NCBI GenBank assembly: GCA_020831845.1
Contig: JAFIFV010000016.1
Coordinates: 1 to 64,000 of the forward strand
Reading direction: 5' to 3'
Length of the DNA stretch: 64,000 bases
DNA from: Ectothiorhodospiraceae bacterium
GTDB lineage: Bacteria; Pseudomonadota; Gammaproteobacteria; Nitrococcales; Aquisalimonadaceae
The position numbers were made by a program, and so were the translations under genes. Below are positions 32,877 to 40,817 of the stretch, in pieces (position 1 is the first letter of the stretch; each line of letters starts with the position of its first letter). The notes beneath the pieces are model-generated. The model saw only the letters and a list, made by a program, of their open reading frames with translations. It searched no databases and was not told the origin of the DNA.

Positions 32877-34052
32877 ATCCTGTTTCTCCAGCGAGGCCCT
32901 TGCCAGACCGGTCAGCAGCTCGATGCCGTGGGGAATGATCCGGTCGTTGAAATCGTATTGCTGGCTGTGCAGGCCATGCGTGTGCTCGTCGTCGGCGGCG
33001 CCGACGTGGATGTAGGCACCGGGGCACTCGGCCAGCATGAAGGCGAAATCCTCACTGCCCATGCTGGGCTTGTAGTCCCTCGCCAGCGCATCCGCACCGA
33101 AGGCCTGCTCGATCACCCGCCGCGCGGTCTCGGTGGCCTCCGGGTCGTTCACGGTGGCCAGAAACCGCGTGTCGATGGCGAGTTCGATCCGGGCACCGTA
33201 GTACTCCTCCAGGCTTTCACAGAGCTTGCCCAGGGACACGCGCAGCCGCTCGGCGGAGACGTTGTCCAGGGCGCGCAGCGTTCCGCATAGCCGTGCGGTG
33301 TTCGGGATCACGTTGAAGCCATTCAGGTCACCGCTCTCGATGGCGCAGATACTGAGCACGGCCGGGCTCAGGGGATCGATTTCACGCGACACGATGGTGT
33401 GTGCGCGCTGAATGAGATCCGCCGCAATGCGGATGGGGTCGATGCAGCCATGCGGATTCAGACCGCCATGCCCACCCTTGCCGTGAATGGTGATATCGAT
33501 GCGGTCACCGCTGGCCATGATGGGCCCGGGAATCAGGCCGAACTGCCCCAGCGGCAGCGCGGGCCAGTTGTGCAGCCCGTAGATCTCGCGCATGGGAAAC
33601 CGCCGGAACAGGCCATCGTCCAGCATCGCGCGTGCCCCGCCCACACCTTCCTCCGCCGGCTGGAACACGAAATAGACCGTGCCGGCAAAGTCGTTGTTCG
33701 CCTGCAACTGTTCGATGGCGCCCAGCAGCATGGTGGTATGGCCATCGTGTCCACAGGCATGCATGCAGCCGCTGTTGCGCGATGCATGCTCGACGCCGGT
33801 GTGCTCCTGCAGGGGCAGCGCATCCAGATCCGCGCGCAGGCCCACGCTCGCAGTGGATCGCCCCGCGTTGCCCACGAGCTTGGCTACAATGCCGGTACCG
33901 CCCACTTCGCCGGTGTAGTCGACACCCAGCGCATCCAGCTGCGCACGAACCTTCTTCGACGTTTCGTGTTCCGCAAACCCGAGTTCCGGCCAGCTGTGGA
34001 GCTCCCGCCGGAATTCCACCAGCCTGCGGAGATTATCGCTAGAGAGTTGCAT
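32874..34052 (-). CDS. M20-family N-acyl amino acid amidohydrolase
   Basis: 392 residues of the M20D aminoacylase/hippurate hydrolase group. RRELHSWPELGFAEHETS at the start, metal ligands in NSGCMHACGHDGHTTMLLG near residue 97 (Cys, His, His), VFQPAEEGVGGARAML near 129 (Glu-Glu), the dimer lid with HGKGGHGGLNPH near 182, and the final His in EHTHGLHSQQYDFND. It cleaves the amide of N-acylated amino acids or related compounds. ATG 34052 follows GGGAGGAGTA. The gene lies between a TRAP transporter and an acyl-CoA ligase, so uptake, hydrolysis and activation of an N-acyl compound would fit. The stop lies in repeat E. Confidence 0.9.
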   Translation of the reverse strand: MQLSSDNLRRLVEFRRELHSWPELGFAEHETSKKVRAQLDALGVDYTGEVGGTGIVAKLVGNAGRSTASVGLRADLDALPLQEHTGVEHASRNSGCMHACGHDGHTTMLLGAIEQLQANNDFAGTVYFVFQPAEEGVGGARAMLDDGLFRRFPMREIYGLHNWPALPLGQFGLIPGPIMASGDRIDITIHGKGGHGGLNPHGCIDPIRIAADLIQRAHTIVSREIDPLSPAVLSICAIESGDLNGFNVIPNTARLCGTLRALDNVSAERLRVSLGKLCESLEEYYGARIELAIDTRFLATVNDPEATETARRVIEQAFGADALARDYKPSMGSEDFAFMLAECPGAYIHVGAADDEHTHGLHSQQYDFNDRIIPHGIELLTGLARASLEKQD

Positions 34053-34110
34053 TACTCCTCCCTGTTCCGTGAGCCACCCCGGCGCAGCGGGCGCCGGGGT
34101 GGAAGAACGG

Positions 34111-35172
34111 TCAGACCTTCCCGGTGAGTTCCATGAACTCGTGCAGCAACGCACCCACCTTGGCGGAGTAGTTGCGATCCTGCTCGGAGACCTCGTCGAC
34201 CACCGCCATGGAGTGATGCCGCATCTCCTCTATGACGGAATCATCCATCTGGATGATCTCGCCATCGTAGTCGTTGACGAAATCCTCCATCCGTTTGTGG
34301 TCGTGGTAGCTGAACTGGGCGCTGGAATTGATGCTGGTGGCGCGGATCACGCTTTCCAGCACCTGCTTGTGGTCGCTCCCCAGCTCGTTCCACTTGTCCA
34401 TGTTGATGATCACTTCGCCGTTGGTGTGAGCCACCAGGTCCGGCCGCATGATGTAATCGTTCACCTCCTGCAGGTTCATGCCCCAGCCGGCTGCGACCCC
34501 GCCCCAGTGCACGCCGTCCACCACGCCGGTCTGCAGGGCCTGGTACAGCTCCTCGCCGGAAATGGAGACCGGCGCCGCGCCCATTTTCTCGAACACCCGG
34601 CCCGCGGTGCCGGTGGACCGGATGTTGAAGCCGCGGAAATCCGACGCGGTGCGGATCGGCTTGTTGGCGTAGATGGCAATGCCTGCCGAGGAGTACGGGC
34701 CCAACTGGTAGACGCCGCGCTCCGCATAGGCCTCGCGGATGATGTCCAGCGCACCCATCTCGTAGAAGAAGAAGTGCATTTCCTCATGGCTTTCCCAGGT
34801 GGCCAGGTTGCCGTTCAGATGGCCGGCGACGGGGATCTGGCCAATCCAGTAGGACGGCCAGGTAAACGCGCTGTCCAGAGTGCCGCGCTGCACGGCGCGC
34901 AGGGTGTCACCGGTGGAAACCACCGACCCCGGACGATGGGTCTGGATTTCCAGTTCGCCATTGGTGGCTTCCTTGATCTCGTCCGCCATCTTCTGAAAGA
35001 TGGCGTCGTAGTACCAGGTGCCCTGGGGCCAGTGCGTCTGCATGCGCCAGCGAATGGGCGAATTGCGCGATGCAATCACCGCCGGGGCACCGAAGGACGC
35101 CGCCGCGCCAACCGCGGCGCCGGCCCCGACACCGAGAAACTTCCGACGGGACATGTTCTTTTCGCTACTCAT
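34111..35172 (-). CDS. dctP: TRAP transporter substrate-binding protein (DctP type)
   Basis: 353 residues. A twin-arginine type signal, MSRRKFLGVGAGAAVGAAASFGAPAVIA, leads into the periplasmic binding fold: IRWRMQTHWPQGTWYYDAIFQKMADEI, then DFRGFNIRSTGTAGRVFEKMGAAPVSISGEELYQALQTGVVDGVHW, the region with the arginine that usually holds the ligand carboxylate. This member belongs to the family with WGGVAAGWGMNLQEVNDYI, often associated with mannitol/chloroaromatic-type TRAP systems; the ligand is not visible. ATG 35172 follows GGAGGAG. The gene is 148 bp after dctM. Export by Tat suggests it folds before transport. Confidence 0.9.
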   Translation of the reverse strand: MSSEKNMSRRKFLGVGAGAAVGAAASFGAPAVIASRNSPIRWRMQTHWPQGTWYYDAIFQKMADEIKEATNGELEIQTHRPGSVVSTGDTLRAVQRGTLDSAFTWPSYWIGQIPVAGHLNGNLATWESHEEMHFFFYEMGALDIIREAYAERGVYQLGPYSSAGIAIYANKPIRTASDFRGFNIRSTGTAGRVFEKMGAAPVSISGEELYQALQTGVVDGVHWGGVAAGWGMNLQEVNDYIMRPDLVAHTNGEVIINMDKWNELGSDHKQVLESVIRATSINSSAQFSYHDHKRMEDFVNDYDGEIIQMDDSVIEEMRHHSMAVVDEVSEQDRNYSAKVGALLHEFMELTGKV

Positions 35173-35320
35173 CTGTCGTCTCCTCCACACGTTTTACCAG
35201 GCTGCACGTTCCGGCGACTGAAGACCGGAAGTCGGCAGTGATACGTCCCTGCGTGCATGCGACCGCAGCGGAGGCGGTCATCACGCTAGCTCCATAGATC
35301 AGAATCCGGGCCGCTGGCCC

Positions 35321-36628
35321 TTACCTTCCCAGCAGGAAGTTGGTGCCATCAATGAGAATGCTCGGGAACGCCAGGAAAACCACGCCGCACAGGATCATCA
35401 GAATGACGAACGGAAGCACGCTGCGATAGAGCTCGGCAATGGGCGTGTGCGGGCTCAGGCTCTTCAGGTAGAAAATGTTGTAGCCGAACGGCGGCGTGAT
35501 GTAGCCGATACAGAGGTTCAGCTGGAAGATGATGCAGAACCAGAGCGGATCGAAGCCCAGGTTGACCACCACCGGGAAGAAGATCGGCATCACCAGCAGG
35601 ATGATCCCGATGGGGTCCAGGAACATGCCCAGAATCAACGCGAAAATCTGCATCACGATGATCAGCGTCCAGGGGTTCACGTCCAGGGACAGCAGCGTGC
35701 CCTGCATGAACATGATGCCGCCGGCGCCGGAGTAGACCGACACGAAGGCCGTGGCCCCGAACACAATCCAGATCACCATGCCGGTGGTGCTGGCCGTGGA
35801 ATAGCTGACTTCCCGGATGAACTGCAGATTCACCTCGCCGCGCAGCGCAACGGCGATCACCACCGCCGCGGCACCCACCCCGGCCGCCTCCGTGGGAGTC
35901 GCCAACCCCATGAAGATGGAGGCCAGCACCACCACGATAATGGTCAGGGGCGCTATCACCGAACGCAGCGCCCGAAGCTTCTCGCGCAACGGCACCGAAA
36001 AATCGGCGGCGGGCGCGGATTCCGGGTTGAGGCGCGCACGGATGGCCACGTAGGCAAGGATGGTTGCCAGCACGATCAGCCCGGCGACCAGCCCGCCCAT
36101 GAACAGCCGCCCCACCGACAGCCCAGTCGTCATGCCGATGACGATCAGAGTGATCGAGGGGGGAATCAGAATGCCCAGTGTGCCGGCGGCACCAATAGTG
36201 CCCAGCACGAAGGACCGGTCGTAACCGTGACGCTCCATGGCCGGCATGCCCACCATGCCGGTGGTCAGCGTGGATGCCGCACAGCTTCCGGTCATCGCGG
36301 ACAGCACCGAGGCGAAGCCGGTGGTGCCCAGCAGCAACCCGCCGTGGACCTTCCCGGACCAGACGTAGAACGCGCGGTACAGGTCCGCCGATATCTGGGA
36401 ACGGGCCAGCGCGACCCCCATGAAAACGAAGAGTGGGATGGCGGCCAGCAGGATGGACCACATGGTGCCGAACACGGCCGATATCATGGGAAACAGGCCA
36501 CCCGGCCCGTGCATGATCAGCGTGAATATGACCGCCACGCCCCCCAGCGCGAACGACAACGATACCCCCAGCATGATCAGCAGCAACAGCAGCCCGAACA
36601 TGCCGATGGTCAGTAGCTCCGGACTCAT
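35321..36628 (-). CDS. dctM: TRAP transporter large permease (DctM)
   Basis: 435 residues, about twelve to thirteen membrane segments. FALGGVAVIFTLIMHG near residue 26, AAIPLFVFMGVALARSQISADLYRAFYVWSGKVHGGLLLGTTGFASVLSAMTGSCAASTLTTGMVGMPAMERHGYDRSFVLGTIGAAGTLGILIPPSITLIV (60-160) and DPIGIILLVMPIFFPVV near 337 are the DctM hallmarks. It carries the sodium-coupled elevator translocation. Its ATG overlaps the dctQ stop (ATGA). The set dctQ-dctM-dctP runs on the minus strand ahead of the amidohydrolase and ligase genes. Confidence 0.94.
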   Translation of the reverse strand: MSPELLTIGMFGLLLLLIMLGVSLSFALGGVAVIFTLIMHGPGGLFPMISAVFGTMWSILLAAIPLFVFMGVALARSQISADLYRAFYVWSGKVHGGLLLGTTGFASVLSAMTGSCAASTLTTGMVGMPAMERHGYDRSFVLGTIGAAGTLGILIPPSITLIVIGMTTGLSVGRLFMGGLVAGLIVLATILAYVAIRARLNPESAPAADFSVPLREKLRALRSVIAPLTIIVVVLASIFMGLATPTEAAGVGAAAVVIAVALRGEVNLQFIREVSYSTASTTGMVIWIVFGATAFVSVYSGAGGIMFMQGTLLSLDVNPWTLIIVMQIFALILGMFLDPIGIILLVMPIFFPVVVNLGFDPLWFCIIFQLNLCIGYITPPFGYNIFYLKSLSPHTPIAELYRSVLPFVILMILCGVVFLAFPSILIDGTNFLLGR

Positions 36629-37143
36629 GCGGCGTCTACCCGTTTGACATCGATACCAGGCCGCACGACCAGAACGGCCGAACGGATGATTTCAACGACC
36701 CCCTGTATGGCGATCATCAGAACGCCGACGAACAGCGCCAGCTTCACCGGCCACATGGGGTGGCGAAGCGCGCTGTCGTCGGTTTCGTTGAACATCCACG
36801 CCTCCTCGAAGTAGTACCAGCCCTCGTAGGTCAGGGCGGCCACCCAGATCACCAGAACCACGTAATTGAGCAGGTCCAGGAGAGCGTTCCAGCGGGGAGA
36901 GCGAGTGTTCAGCAGGAGATCCACGCGCACGTGGCCGCCGCGGATCAACGTATACGCGCCGATCAGGATGAAGTAGGAACCGAAGATACGCTGCGTGTAA
37001 CCCGGCCCCCAGACCGTGGGCGAATTGAACACATAACGCAGCAGCACCTCCAGAACGATAATGGCGATACCGAACCAGATCAGATAGCTGACGACTTTTC
37101 CGATCCAGATGTTGATGCGGTCAACCCAGGCGAGTAGCCCCAT
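36625..37143 (-). CDS. dctQ: TRAP transporter small permease (DctQ)
   Basis: 172 residues with four membrane helices. YLIWFGIAIIVLEVLLRYVFNSPTVWGPGYTQRIFGSYFILIGAYTLIRGGHVRVDLLL is the DctQ core, including RGGHVRVD between helices two and three. It pairs with DctM to scaffold the transporter. The start ATG 37143 follows GGAGGAGGGG; an upstream ATG at 37200 adds a polar run (MPDESTNKNACKDGKSEE) and is less likely. First gene of the TRAP operon. Confidence 0.9.
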   Translation of the reverse strand: MGLLAWVDRINIWIGKVVSYLIWFGIAIIVLEVLLRYVFNSPTVWGPGYTQRIFGSYFILIGAYTLIRGGHVRVDLLLNTRSPRWNALLDLLNYVVLVIWVAALTYEGWYYFEEAWMFNETDDSALRHPMWPVKLALFVGVLMIAIQGVVEIIRSAVLVVRPGIDVKRVDAA

Positions 37144-37181
37144 CCCCTCCTCCGATTTCCCGTCTTTGCAGGCGTTCTTAT

Positions 37182-37239
37182 TTGTTGACTCGTCAGGCAA
37201 GTCTCAAACTACAGTTAATGAGCGAGCAGTGACTGTCAA
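37182..37239 (-). promoter_or_regulatory. Possible TRAP operon promoter and operator
   Basis: On the minus strand, TTGACA (37234-37239) and a TTAACT or TAACTG hexamer about 15-16 bp further could be the -35 and -10. Downstream, near 37182-37200, TTGTTGACTCGTCAGGCAA has a TGAC/GTCA palindrome with flanking TTG and CAA, as in GntR-type operators. No GntR gene of this type is next to it. Confidence 0.35.
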
Positions 37240-37387
37240 GTGTCAGCCCCCCTTGCACACCGGCACCGACAGCGCCCCGGAGGCTGCTGAAACGGTCCTC
37301 TGAAGGCTGCTGCGGACGCATCGCAAACGCCACCCGGCGCACCAGTGTCCTCCGCTTGTATCCCCTGATGAACTATAGTCCGACCGC

Positions 37388-37867
37388 ATGGACTTCCTGA
37401 TCTGGGCCGTCGCCCTGCTCCTCGTCACCGCCGGCCTGGCGGGCCTGGTATTGCCGGCCCTGCCAGGCCCGCTGCTGCTGTTCGCCGGGCTATGGGTCGC
37501 GGCATGGGCAGAGGGCTTTGCCTTTGTCGGGCTCAAGACGCTGATATTCCTGGGCACGATGGCGGCGCTGGCCTCATTGGCGGACTTCGTGGCGGGTGCT
37601 TTTGGTGCGCGGCGCTACGGCGCTTCCGCGCGGTCGGTCACCGGTGCGACGCTGGGCGCGGTAGTTGGCCTTTTCTTCGGTTTGCCCGGCCTGCTGCTGG
37701 GCCCGTTCATCGGCGCGGTGCTGGGGGAACTATCGGCGCGCAGAGGCCTGCTGGCCGCCGGTCGGGCAGGCTGGGGCGCAACCCTCGGGCTGGTGCTGGG
37801 CACGGCCGCGAAGGTCGCGCTCGGCCTTTCCATGATCACCCTGTTTCTGGTGATACGTTTTCTATGA
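37388..37867 (+). CDS. DUF456 membrane protein
   Basis: 159 residues rich in glycine and alanine, with about four membrane helices. FLGTMAALASLADFVAGAFGARRYGASARSVTGATLGAVVGLFFGLPGLLLGPFIGAVLGELSARR is the characteristic DUF456 region with repeated glycine-zipper helices. Function unknown. A TATAGT hexamer lies at 37374-37379, only eight bases before the ATG, with no Shine-Dalgarno sequence, so the mRNA could be leaderless. Confidence 0.85.
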   Translation: MDFLIWAVALLLVTAGLAGLVLPALPGPLLLFAGLWVAAWAEGFAFVGLKTLIFLGTMAALASLADFVAGAFGARRYGASARSVTGATLGAVVGLFFGLPGLLLGPFIGAVLGELSARRGLLAAGRAGWGATLGLVLGTAAKVALGLSMITLFLVIRFL

Positions 37868-37938
37868 AGACATCCCGGAACGGCTGTAGCGCGAAACCGG
37901 GCGCCGCCCATGTCTCGCCCCATCCCCAACGCCCCATA

Positions 37939-38568
37939 TCATGCTGAGTCTGCTCGCGGCCGGAACATGCCTCCGTCCAGCAGCTTGATCAGCGTCTCGC
38001 TCAGATCCCAGGGCGCGTGGCGGATGGGATCGCCGACGGCTTTCCCCAGCGCCACCATGGAAATCAACCCGAGCGCGGAGGAATGAACGGTAAAGGCCAC
38101 CTGCCGGGCATCAAACCCGCCACGGAATGCGGAATCCCGCAGCAGCGCCTGCTCCAACGCGCCGTACATGCGGGCAGTAGCCGGGTGAACGTCGTCCCGC
38201 AGCGTCTGCTCGCTCAGTAATTTGTGTGGCCTCGGATCCACCTGGATGCTCAGGTACATCTGCCGGAAGCGGTCGAGATCGGCTGTGTGGAACTCCACCA
38301 GTGCCCGCACGGCTTGCGCCAGTGCCTGCCGGCCATCCGCGGCCGATTCAGCAGCCTCCACCACCACGTCGGCCTCGGCCTTGAGCCACGGCACAACCAG
38401 CGCGCGAACCAGCTCCTGCTTGGTGGGAAACCAGTAGATGACGGCCTGCTTGGTAATACCGAGACGCGCCGCCACCGCGTCGAACGTCAGTGCCGGCAAC
38501 CCTGCTTCCGCCAGAATGGCCCGGCAGGTATCGAGGATCCTGATTTTGGTGTCTTCCTGCTTACCCAT
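37939..38568 (-). CDS. TetR-family repressor
   Basis: 209 residues. HTH region TKIRILDTCRAILAEAGLPALTFDAVAARLGITKQAVIYWFPTKQELV is clear; the rest is an all-helical ligand domain with a hydrophobic C-terminal part (VAFTVHSSALGLISMVALGKAVGDP). ATG 38568 is chosen because the extension upstream of it overlaps the operator region. It is divergent from a GST-like gene at 38641 with two identical-type palindromes in the 72-bp spacer, which strongly suggests self-repression and repression of that gene. Confidence 0.9.
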   Translation of the reverse strand: MGKQEDTKIRILDTCRAILAEAGLPALTFDAVAARLGITKQAVIYWFPTKQELVRALVVPWLKAEADVVVEAAESAADGRQALAQAVRALVEFHTADLDRFRQMYLSIQVDPRPHKLLSEQTLRDDVHPATARMYGALEQALLRDSAFRGGFDARQVAFTVHSSALGLISMVALGKAVGDPIRHAPWDLSETLIKLLDGGMFRPRADSA

Positions 38569-38588
38569 GAATGCACCCACTTGACCGT

Positions 38589-38624
38589 TTACCAATGGTA
38601 AGCTAACGTATTTACCATTGGTAA
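38589..38624. promoter_or_regulatory. Two TetR-type operators
   Basis: TTACCAATGGTAA (38589-38601) and TTACCATTGGTAA (38612-38624) are 13-bp palindromes with the same TTACC/GGTAA arms, centres 23 bp apart (about two helical turns). They lie between the divergent TetR and GST-like genes. The second overlaps the ribosome-site region of the GST-like gene, 17 bp before its ATG. Confidence 0.8.
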
Positions 38625-38640
38625 GCAAAGGAGAACCGCC

Positions 38641-39363
38641 ATGGCCAGCCTGCGCGTTTTCGCCTTCACCCCCGACTGGGGGCTCCCCACCACCGGGCCT
38701 TTCGCGCTCAAGCTGCTAGCCTGGCTTCAACTGGCAGGCATACCGTACGAACAGGTCACGGAGAACCGGCCCGACAAGGGTCCGGCTGGCAAGAGTCCGT
38801 GGATCGAGGTCGACGGCCGCCGGGTTGCCGACAGCCGTCTGATCATCGAATTGCTCTCCGAGCGCCATGGCTTCGATATCGATGCAGACCTGAGCCCACA
38901 GGAGCTGGCGGAAGCACACGCCTGGCGGCGGGCGTTCGAAGAAGGGTTTCACCAGGTGCTGGAGTGGGAACTGTTCGTCCATCCCGCCGGCAGGGCCTAT
39001 ATTGCCAGCGTGGTACGCGCCGCCGCGCCCGGACTGGTGGCGCCGCTGCTTACCCGTCAACTGTGCTCCCATTTCGAGAAGCAGTTACGCGCACGTGGCG
39101 TAGGGCGGTTCCCCCCCGATGAAGTCGGCCGTATCGGTCGCGCCGAACTCGACGCCCTGGCAACACGGCTGCAGGACCGGCTCTACTTCTTCGGCGATCG
39201 CCCCCACATGGTGGATCTCGCGGTCTTCGGCCAGGTAGCCCCTCTGGTACGCTGGCCTATGCGAACACCGGTGGCGGACCACGCCAAACAGCAGGCAGCC
39301 ATCGTCGGCTTCGTCGACCGTCTGCGGAACGCGTGCTTTGCGGAGGGTGCGGCCGCCGCGTGA
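38641..39363 (+). CDS. Glutathione S-transferase family protein (metaxin/Tom37-like N-terminus)
   Basis: 240 residues. The start LRVFAFTPDWGLPTTGPFALKLLAWLQLAGIPYEQV is the GST_N_4/metaxin-like thioredoxin domain seen in bacterial failed-axon-connection-like proteins; GPAGKSPWIEVDGRRVADSRLIIELL follows with the cis-proline and ADS pair. The C-terminal helical domain (about 85-235) ends with LYFFGDRPHMVDLAVFGQVAPL. Glutathione dependence is not proven for this subgroup. AAAGGAG precedes ATG 38641. The neighbouring TetR gene and operators imply induction by a small molecule. Confidence 0.85.
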   Translation: MASLRVFAFTPDWGLPTTGPFALKLLAWLQLAGIPYEQVTENRPDKGPAGKSPWIEVDGRRVADSRLIIELLSERHGFDIDADLSPQELAEAHAWRRAFEEGFHQVLEWELFVHPAGRAYIASVVRAAAPGLVAPLLTRQLCSHFEKQLRARGVGRFPPDEVGRIGRAELDALATRLQDRLYFFGDRPHMVDLAVFGQVAPLVRWPMRTPVADHAKQQAAIVGFVDRLRNACFAEGAAAA

Positions 39364-39372
39364 CGGCGGCCG
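39350..39372 (+). terminator. Perfect 9-bp hairpin over the GST-like stop codon
   Basis: CGGCCGCCG, loop CGTGA, CGGCGGCCG. The loop contains the TGA stop. No T run follows. The same layout (strong stem, stop in loop) occurs at 19564-19590. Confidence 0.45.
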
Positions 39373-39516
39373 TGGAACAACTGATAGACGGTCCAGCGCG
39401 CTGGCCGGTACTGGACCTGCAACACCCATCTCCGTTATGACAATGCCAGAACCGGAGCACGCTTTCCGTAGACGTCGCTTTCCGGCTTGTTTGTCCGGGC
39501 TTACCGCCTCGCCAGG

Positions 39517-39545
39517 GTTAAGGAAGCACTGATTAATTCCCGTGC
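39517..39545. repeat. Single-end copy F of the repeat
   Basis: TTAAGGAAGCACTGATTAAT then TCCCGTGC, nearly the full left terminus of copy I. The TTA at 39533 is the TAA stop of the Spy-like gene. Copy G, in the opposite orientation, lies at the other end of that gene. The gap 39364-39516 before it holds nothing else that I can identify. Confidence 0.7.
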
Positions 39546-40129
39546 ATTTCGGAACCGTATCCCCTGGCTCTCTGGTACTGATGGACCTGATGCCGGCTCA
39601 GCACCTGCATCATCTCCAGGTGATAGCGCAGATGAATCGCCCGGATTTCGCCATAGGCCTGCGCGGCTGACAGCGTGTGTTCGCGCACGGCCTCCTCCGT
39701 GGCCCTTCCCTCGGCAAACAGGGCATCCAGCGCCCGCTCCTTCCGGATGTAACGCTCCCCGGCGGCGGACGCCTCCCGCTGCATGCGCTCGAACAGCGTG
39801 GTGGTCATGTCTCGCTGCCCGTCGCTCAAAGCCAGTTCCTCGGCCAGATCCAGCACATGACGGGGACCCGGATACCCATTGAGTTCAGCGGCCAGCGCCA
39901 TGCCCATGCCTTCCCCCGAACGGAGTTGATCCAGCTCCTCGTTCGACAGGCCGCTCACCTGCCGCTGTTGCAGGTCGACGTATCCATGGTGTCCGTGGGA
40001 GTGCCCGCCACGGTGCGGATGGCTCTCCGACGCGACGCTCCCCGAGGCGACAAACACCAGCGCAAGGGCCACGATCATTACTCGAGCGCGACAGCGCGAA
40101 TACTTCAGCGTTTCCTCAAAACGGCTCAT
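39533..40129 (-). CDS. Spy/CpxP-like periplasmic protein, histidine-rich
   Basis: 198 residues. A signal peptide (MIVALALVFVASGSVASE after a polar lead) is followed by HPHRGGHSHGHHG, a likely metal-binding stretch, and then an all-helical body with LALSDGQRDMTTTLFERMQREASAAGERYI, the LTxxQ-like repeat region of Spy/CpxP-type chaperones or heavy-metal-resistance proteins. Thus a periplasmic metal or protein-stress buffer is likely. I set the start at ATG 40129 (GGAG upstream); residues 5-11 (EETLKYS) are then encoded by repeat copy G. An alternative start at ATG 40078 leaves the signal peptide intact but has no ribosome site. Stop in copy F. Confidence 0.75.
   Translation of the reverse strand: MSRFEETLKYSRCRARVMIVALALVFVASGSVASESHPHRGGHSHGHHGYVDLQQRQVSGLSNEELDQLRSGEGMGMALAAELNGYPGPRHVLDLAEELALSDGQRDMTTTLFERMQREASAAGERYIRKERALDALFAEGRATEEAVREHTLSAAQAYGEIRAIHLRYHLEMMQVLSRHQVHQYQRARGYGSEMHGN
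40096..40120. repeat. Single-end copy G, inside the signal-peptide region
   Basis: GCGAATACTTCAGCGTTTCC then TCAAA: the repeat terminus in inverted orientation to copy F. It encodes the leading residues of the Spy-like protein. F and G together flank that gene like terminal inverted repeats about 600 bp apart. Confidence 0.65.
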
Positions 40130-40194
40130 CAACGGCTATCTCCACGGTCGGCGGTATGTTGCGTTCAGCCTTTCACGCGAGCGCGCAGCCGCAT

Positions 40195-40815
40195 ATGATC
40201 ATGATCATGCACCCGGACACTGAACTGGACTCCCTTTTTTGCCGCTGCGCACGGGCACCGGGTGTCCCGCATACACTGGAACCGGGAGAGACACTCTTCC
40301 GCACGGGCGACCGGGTCGTCGCATTGCACGTTGTTGCCAACGGCAGCTTGCGCCTGCTGCGCACCGACCGGGAGGGGCACGAGATCGTGCTGCACCGGGC
40401 CGCACCGGGACAGTGCATCGCCGAGCCTTCCCTGTTCGCCAGCCGCTATCACTGCGATGCCCGGGCGGAGACTCCGACCACGGTGCGTGCCTATTCACGC
40501 AAGGCGATCCTGGATGGCATGCGCAACAATCCCGAGCTGGCCCTGGCGCTGGCGGAAAACCTGGCCGGGCTGGTGCAGGCAGGTCGTACGAGGGCGTCCA
40601 TACTAAGCCTGAAGACGGCAAAGGAACGCTTGTTGACCCATCTGCGGCTATGCTGCGACTCGGAATCCGGCCTGGTTGAGCTGCAAACAACCTGGAAAAC
40701 ACTGGCCTCCGAGCTCGGATTGACGCACGAAGCGGTGTATCGGACGCTGGCGCAGTTGGAGCAACATGGCACCATCCGCCGCGAAGGAGCACGGATCTGG
40801 TTAAAGACGAGGTAG
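40195..40815 (+). CDS. Crp/Fnr-family regulator
   Basis: 206 residues from ATG 40195; further ATGs at 40201 and 40207 come from a GATCATGATCATG stretch, so the exact start is open. Residues 20-115 form a cyclic-nucleotide-binding-like barrel (EPGETLFRTGDRVVALHVVANGSLRLLRTDREGHEIVLHRAAPGQCIAEPSLF). The HTH (TWKTLASELGLTHEAVYRTLAQLEQHGTIRREGARI) is in the last 50 residues. The usual cAMP-contact arginine/serine pattern is not evident and no Fnr cysteine set is seen. The gene ends two bases before the M48 lipoprotein, with which it forms an operon. Confidence 0.85.
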   Translation: MIMIMHPDTELDSLFCRCARAPGVPHTLEPGETLFRTGDRVVALHVVANGSLRLLRTDREGHEIVLHRAAPGQCIAEPSLFASRYHCDARAETPTTVRAYSRKAILDGMRNNPELALALAENLAGLVQAGRTRASILSLKTAKERLLTHLRLCCDSESGLVELQTTWKTLASELGLTHEAVYRTLAQLEQHGTIRREGARIWLKTR

Positions 40816-40817
40816 AC

